Shown: positions 60,543 to 64,000 of the stretch, in pieces
Layout of the letters: each line of letters starts with the position of its first letter
How positions within the stretch are numbered: the stretch's first letter is position 1
Assembly: GCF_004331485.1 (NCBI RefSeq)
Contig: NZ_SJKD01000004.1
Span: 1 to 64,000 of the forward strand
Length of the DNA stretch: 64,000 nt
Reading direction: 5' to 3'
Source: Kribbella capetownensis
GTDB lineage: Bacteria; Actinomycetota; Actinomycetes; Propionibacteriales; Kribbellaceae
The notes under the pieces: generated by a model
Seen by the model: the letters and a program-made list of their open reading frames with translations, nothing else
Told to the model about the DNA's origin: nothing
The model's database searches: none
Position numbers and translations under genes: made by a program

Positions 60543-61643
60543 ATGGCTAATCGGTCACGTCGGTTGGCGGCCTGGCAAGAACAAGTGATCGCCAAAGCGG
60601 GGTTTGTTCGCGGTGAAATCGAGCGGCTTTCGACCGCTGGCAGTGCACGTGAAGTCGCGATCGGCCGCGCGATCAACGATCGCCTCGAACACGCACTCCT
60701 CTGCGTCGGCATGGCGGAAGGCGCGGGTGAACCGCACCGTCGTACGAGAGTGAGGTTCACGAGCCGATGGTCCGGTGCGCACGTCGAGGGAGCGTTTCTC
60801 AGCCTTCACCTGGCAGAAGTCCAACTGGTCGAGCTCTACACCGATGAGGACATCTCGGCGCACAGCCCGGGCGTGTTGGCGCGGATGCAAACCTGCTTCG
60901 CACCGACGGATCAGCGCCGCGTCGAGGCCGAGTCCCTCTTCGGTCGTCGGCAGCACAGCGGGTCAGAGCGTGCGGAGAGCGCCGGCCAGCGTTCCAAGCG
61001 GTTGGCCGGACGGTACCCCCATCGAGCGGCCGACGGACCGGGACTGCACTCGCGGCGGGCTGCATTCCGCGAGGCCATGAAGGTTTCGTACGAAGCCGCG
61101 GACGAGCAGCACGCCCGCCTTCGCCACGTCAGGAATGTTTTGGTCGTGGCGACGCTGCTGCTGACCGCTCTCGTTGTCGCGATATGCCTGACAGCCGCTG
61201 CGCATCCAACCGCGATCCCACTCTGTTTCGCGAATGCCTGCCCTTCAACAGCTGGGACCTCTCCGGACTCTGGCGATGTCACGATCGTCGCCCTGATGGG
61301 AATCCTGGGCGGCGCTCTGTCAGCCACACTCGCCGTCCAGAACCTTCGCACGACCGCGACCTCTACGCCCTATGGAATCCCGGTTTCACTGGCGCTTTTC
61401 AAACTGCCTGCCGGTGCACTCACGGCGATCGGTGGACTCGTTCTCATTCATGGCGAGTTCGTGCCTGGCCTGTCCGACCTGGACAGCCAGGGACAGATCC
61501 TGGCCTACGCCATTGTGCTGGGCGTCGCGCAACAGCTGGTCACCCGGTTTGTCGACCAAAGGGCTCGATCCGCACTGGCCGCTGTTCCCAGCAAGGTGAC
61601 CCTCAAGCGCCCAACGAAGGCCGACAGCACCCGAGACCAGTAA
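60543..61643 (+). CDS. membrane protein of unknown function
   Basis: A 366-residue protein. The N-terminal 190 residues are soluble, charged and mostly helical (RRLAAWQEQVIAKAGFVRGE). Four hydrophobic segments follow at about 198-218, 243-262, 280-305 and 320-335 (VLVVATLLLTALVVAICLTA, VTIVALMGILGGALSATLA). A good GGGGAGGG site precedes the ATG. No family is recognised. The AT-rich upstream region and less biased codon use in the first half hint at acquisition by transfer, though this is weak. Confidence 0.7.
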   Translation: MANRSRRLAAWQEQVIAKAGFVRGEIERLSTAGSAREVAIGRAINDRLEHALLCVGMAEGAGEPHRRTRVRFTSRWSGAHVEGAFLSLHLAEVQLVELYTDEDISAHSPGVLARMQTCFAPTDQRRVEAESLFGRRQHSGSERAESAGQRSKRLAGRYPHRAADGPGLHSRRAAFREAMKVSYEAADEQHARLRHVRNVLVVATLLLTALVVAICLTAAAHPTAIPLCFANACPSTAGTSPDSGDVTIVALMGILGGALSATLAVQNLRTTATSTPYGIPVSLALFKLPAGALTAIGGLVLIHGEFVPGLSDLDSQGQILAYAIVLGVAQQLVTRFVDQRARSALAAVPSKVTLKRPTKADSTRDQ

Positions 61644-61737
61644 GCGAACGAAGCTGTTCAGCTCGGTGTGGGGTGTGCTTGCGTGCCGAGAGGGGCGCGG
61701 TGGGCGGCTGCGTAGCCGCGTGGGACAGACCAGTCTC

Positions 61738-61749
61738 GGAAACGATTCC
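61738..61749. promoter_or_regulatory. LacI-like half-palindrome GGAAACGATTCC
   Basis: GGAA-ACGA-TTCC resembles the degenerate LacI operator core. It lies 104 bases before the GxGYxYP gene start, upstream of a perfect palindrome. Confidence 0.3.
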
Positions 61750-61818
61750 AGATTCTTGGGTCAACGTTGTAGTGAGCTCTGTACACGGTGTCGTCGGGTT
61801 GCTACTGTCCCGGCTGAT

Positions 61819-61834
61819 TTGACATCGATGTCAA
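61819..61834. promoter_or_regulatory. perfect 16-bp palindrome TTGACATCGATGTCAA
   Basis: The sequence equals its own reverse complement. It ends 18 bases before the ATG of the GxGYxYP gene. Its form suits a dimeric LacI-, GntR- or ROK-type regulator and it differs from the TTGA-N6-TCAA operator of the lyase operon. Confidence 0.65.
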
Positions 61835-61852
61835 CGACAGGGAGTGGTCACG

Positions 61853-63871
61853 ATGGTGTCGAGACGAACGTTCCTGGCGGGCAGCGGTGCCGTGACGGTG
61901 GGTGGGTTCGGGATGGTTCCGGCCCTCGCATCTGGCGCACAGGCTGCGACTTCATCGACGTCCGGCAGCCCCGCTCGGCTGCTGCCGGTGTTCAGCCGCC
62001 CGAAACACCTGGATTACGGCGACGTCAGCAAACTCAGCGGTGGAGACCAGACATTGCTGACAACGTTGCAAGGCGTCGTCAACCGTACCGAGCCCGAGCT
62101 GTACTTCCTTTACGACACGGGCACCATGAGCACGCCGGACGCCAAGTGGCTGGCCGACATGCACTTGCCCACGAAGCTGTACAAGAACCCGCTGGACCTG
62201 GTCGCCAAGTACCGCAACCGCGTCCGCGGTGCGATCGTGCACGACCCCGCCGTACCCGACTCGCTGAACGTCGCCACAACCCTGGCCGGCTTGGAGAATG
62301 CGGTCGTCGCCGACGCGGACCAGGTCAAGGCGCACGGGCTGCGGATCGTGAAGGACTTGCGCGGGATGTTCGACGACGACCGGTTGAAGACGTACCGGTG
62401 GCAGCTCGACAACCTGTTCCCGCGCGTCACGAAGAAGCTGCTCGCCGGACTGCCGCCGACCCGGGTGGTCGCGGTGGAGAACGTGCAGTGGCAGGAGATT
62501 GCGCGGGAGACCGAGCAGATCCGGGACTCGTCGAACAAGGGCAACTACGACCTCGACGTGTCGGCCAAGCTCGGCAAGGAGGCCGTGTTCGTCCGGTTCC
62601 AGGACTCGTTCACCGACGACGGCTGGGGTCCTTCGGTCTCCGAGGTCACGGTGAAGGCGAACGGCACCGAGATCGCGCACTTCCTTCCTGGTACGCCGGA
62701 GGAGGAGCCGTACCTGTTCGACGGCGTCAACTCGTCGATCGGCGGGGACGCCAACCGCTTCAGCGACGGCGGCGGCTACTTCATCTATCGGTTCGAACCA
62801 CCGGCCGGTACGACGTCGCTCGTCGTCACCGTGACCATGTGGAACCAGTACCTGGTCACGGCCACCGACACTGCCCCCACGCGGATCGAGGCCTTCCCGT
62901 ACTTCCGCGACTATGTGGTGGCGACCAAGGCCATGGTGAGCTGGCTGCCGCCGTCCGGCGAGACGGGGGAGTTGCTGATCGAGCACTTTGCCAAGTGGCC
63001 CACGCTCGCGCCGTACATGGGCTGGTTCGCCAACGATGTGGCCGGTGAGTGGGACGGGGTCGACCTCGCCTCGCAGGGCGGTTCGCCGGTGGTCGCGGCC
63101 GACTTCTACATGAACGGCACGGTCCACTCCGGTTTCCAGGCGCCGATCTCGGACAAGGTCCGCCCGGTCCGGCGGATCACGAAGCCCAAGAACAAGGTCT
63201 ATGTGACCCTGACCTTCGGCGAGGGCGACAACATCCAGTACTGCCAGCGCCGGCTGCGCGACATCTGGGACGACCCGAAGCGCGGTCAGGTGCCGACCAA
63301 CTGGACGATCAGCCCGCTGCTGGCCGAGACCGGTCCGGGACTGTACAGCTACTTCCAGCGGACGGCGACGTCCAACGACCTGCTCGTCTGCGGTCCGTCC
63401 GGCGGCGGCTACGCCTACCCCGGCTCGTGGAAGCCCGAGGAACTGACGCAGTATCTGCAGATGACCGGCGGCTTCATGCGTCGTACCGGCCTCGACCAGG
63501 TGTATTCGTACAGCAGCCGGCAGGACGGCAAGTGGATCCTGTTGTCCGAGGAGATCGCCGCGGGGTTCGCGAAGTACACGCCGGTGAAGGGGATCATGCA
63601 GACCTGGGACGGCGACCCGCTGGTGGTTCGGCAGGGTGGTCTGCCGATCACCAACGCCTGGGGCGCGCCGGGCAAGGCGGCCGAGTTCAAGGCCGCGCTC
63701 GACCAGCGGATCGCGAACTGGGACGGTGCGAGCCCGTTGTTCGTCTCGGGCCTGATCGGCGCGTGGTCGTGGACGCCGTCGGACATGGCCGAACTCGCGC
63801 CGTTGCTGACCGATCCCTATGAGCTGATCCTCGCCAACTCCTTCTACGACCTGCTCAACCGAGTGCTGTAG
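61853..63871 (+). CDS. Tat-exported GxGYxYP-family putative carbohydrate enzyme
   Basis: A 672-residue protein. The ATG at 61853 has AGGGAG 8 bases upstream. A twin-arginine signal SRRTFLAGSGAVTVGGFGM leads to a mature chain with the N-terminal GxGYxY-type domain (about 45-190, VVNRTEPELYFLYD and YRNRVRGAIVHDP). A beta-rich insert follows (about 225-330, VFVRFQDSFTDDGWGP), and then the C-terminal domain with the namesake PSGGGYAYPGSW. The family is listed as putative glycoside hydrolases; catalytic residues are not established. A perfect palindrome before the gene implies carbohydrate-responsive control. Confidence 0.82.
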   Translation: MVSRRTFLAGSGAVTVGGFGMVPALASGAQAATSSTSGSPARLLPVFSRPKHLDYGDVSKLSGGDQTLLTTLQGVVNRTEPELYFLYDTGTMSTPDAKWLADMHLPTKLYKNPLDLVAKYRNRVRGAIVHDPAVPDSLNVATTLAGLENAVVADADQVKAHGLRIVKDLRGMFDDDRLKTYRWQLDNLFPRVTKKLLAGLPPTRVVAVENVQWQEIARETEQIRDSSNKGNYDLDVSAKLGKEAVFVRFQDSFTDDGWGPSVSEVTVKANGTEIAHFLPGTPEEEPYLFDGVNSSIGGDANRFSDGGGYFIYRFEPPAGTTSLVVTVTMWNQYLVTATDTAPTRIEAFPYFRDYVVATKAMVSWLPPSGETGELLIEHFAKWPTLAPYMGWFANDVAGEWDGVDLASQGGSPVVAADFYMNGTVHSGFQAPISDKVRPVRRITKPKNKVYVTLTFGEGDNIQYCQRRLRDIWDDPKRGQVPTNWTISPLLAETGPGLYSYFQRTATSNDLLVCGPSGGGYAYPGSWKPEELTQYLQMTGGFMRRTGLDQVYSYSSRQDGKWILLSEEIAAGFAKYTPVKGIMQTWDGDPLVVRQGGLPITNAWGAPGKAAEFKAALDQRIANWDGASPLFVSGLIGAWSWTPSDMAELAPLLTDPYELILANSFYDLLNRVL

Positions 63872-63884
63872 GCAAGCAAACAGC

Positions 63885-63916
63885 GCGGTCGCCCGGAGGA
63901 GGATCCGGGCGACCGC
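63885..63916. terminator. strong hairpin between convergent genes
   Basis: GCGGTCGCCCGG, 8-base loop, CCGGGCGACCGC: perfect 12-bp stem, 13 bases after the GxGYxYP stop and 11 bases before the stop of the next, minus-strand gene. Confidence 0.8.
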
Positions 63917-63927
63917 TGGGTGGGGGC

Positions 63928-64000
63928 TTACCAGTGGTGGGCCACGTCGAGCACGAGGCGGGTGTTCGACCCTGGACCGGCCAGGGTGAAGACACGGAAC
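63928..64000 (-). CDS. 3' end of a gene cut by the window edge
   Basis: A minus-strand frame enters from the right edge and ends FTLAGPGSNTRLVLDVAHHW then TAA. Third positions are nearly all G or C, and it lies just after a convergent terminator, so it is very likely the C-terminus of a real gene. Too little is visible to name it. Confidence 0.6.
   Translation of the reverse strand, partial: FRVFTLAGPGSNTRLVLDVAHHW

Overview
The window is high-GC actinobacterial chromosomal DNA. GTG starts, ATGA/GTGA gene overlaps, an actinobacterial-type LexA box and the gene order pdxS-pdxT-yebC ... ruvCAB-yajC-secDF-apt-relA ... glyoxalase II-like-hisS-aspS all point there. The catabolic repertoire (a rhamnogalacturonan locus, Tat-exported carbohydrate enzymes, EHN-type epoxide hydrolase, CGNR and MocR regulators) suggests a soil member of the Propionibacteriales, Kribbella-like. 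The genus is an inference, not something the sequence proves.

Layout. 0.1-5.2 kb (minus strand): threonine ammonia-lyase, ATP-grasp enzyme, GT87-type membrane mannosyltransferase, a DUF2064-methyltransferase fusion and a GT2 glycosyltransferase, coupled by overlaps. A two-component system (5.3-7.2 kb) diverges from it, and an epimerase-mtnP pair follows. 9.2-12.6 kb: a LemA-like protein and an ECF sigma factor whose 3' end carries an intact IS256-family element with target duplication, then an orphan barstar-like gene. 12.6-18.7 kb: a family A DNA polymerase, a MocR regulator (probable PdxR), pdxS, an unknown gene, pdxT and yebC. 18.8-30.1 kb: an lplABC/yesL/yetA/yesU-like rhamnogalacturonan uptake and degradation locus with a LacI regulator and two matching operators. 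It separates yebC from ruvC. 30.1-30.6 kb: a non-coding stretch with repeats.

30.6-41.4 kb: hot-dog protein, Eis-like acetyltransferase, SOS-controlled ruvCAB, yajC-secD-secF, apt, relA. 41.4-47.4 kb: a small Cys-rich protein, an M15-like lipoprotein, an XRE regulator, a secreted papain-like protease with a membrane partner, an AbiEi/DUF559 fusion and a DUF349 protein. 47.7-51.5 kb: MBL hydrolase, hisS, aspS in one overlapping operon. 51.5-59.5 kb: a long hairpin, SH3-GH19 secreted hydrolase, ECF sigma/anti-sigma pair, methyltransferase, AraC regulator-VOC pair, YtrA-type GntR regulator, membrane protein, APH(6)-like kinase and epoxide hydrolase. 59.5-64 kb: CGNR regulator with paired operators, membrane protein, Tat-exported GxGYxYP protein and the tail of a cut-off minus-strand gene.

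How genes work together. The central chromosome backbone covers vitamin B6 synthesis, recombination, Sec export, purine salvage, stringent response and tRNA charging. Accessory modules are inserted into it. The best supported is the 18.8-30.1 kb locus: LacI-controlled import of rhamnogalacturonan oligomers and cleavage by two PL26-like lyases, one predicted exported and one cytosolic.
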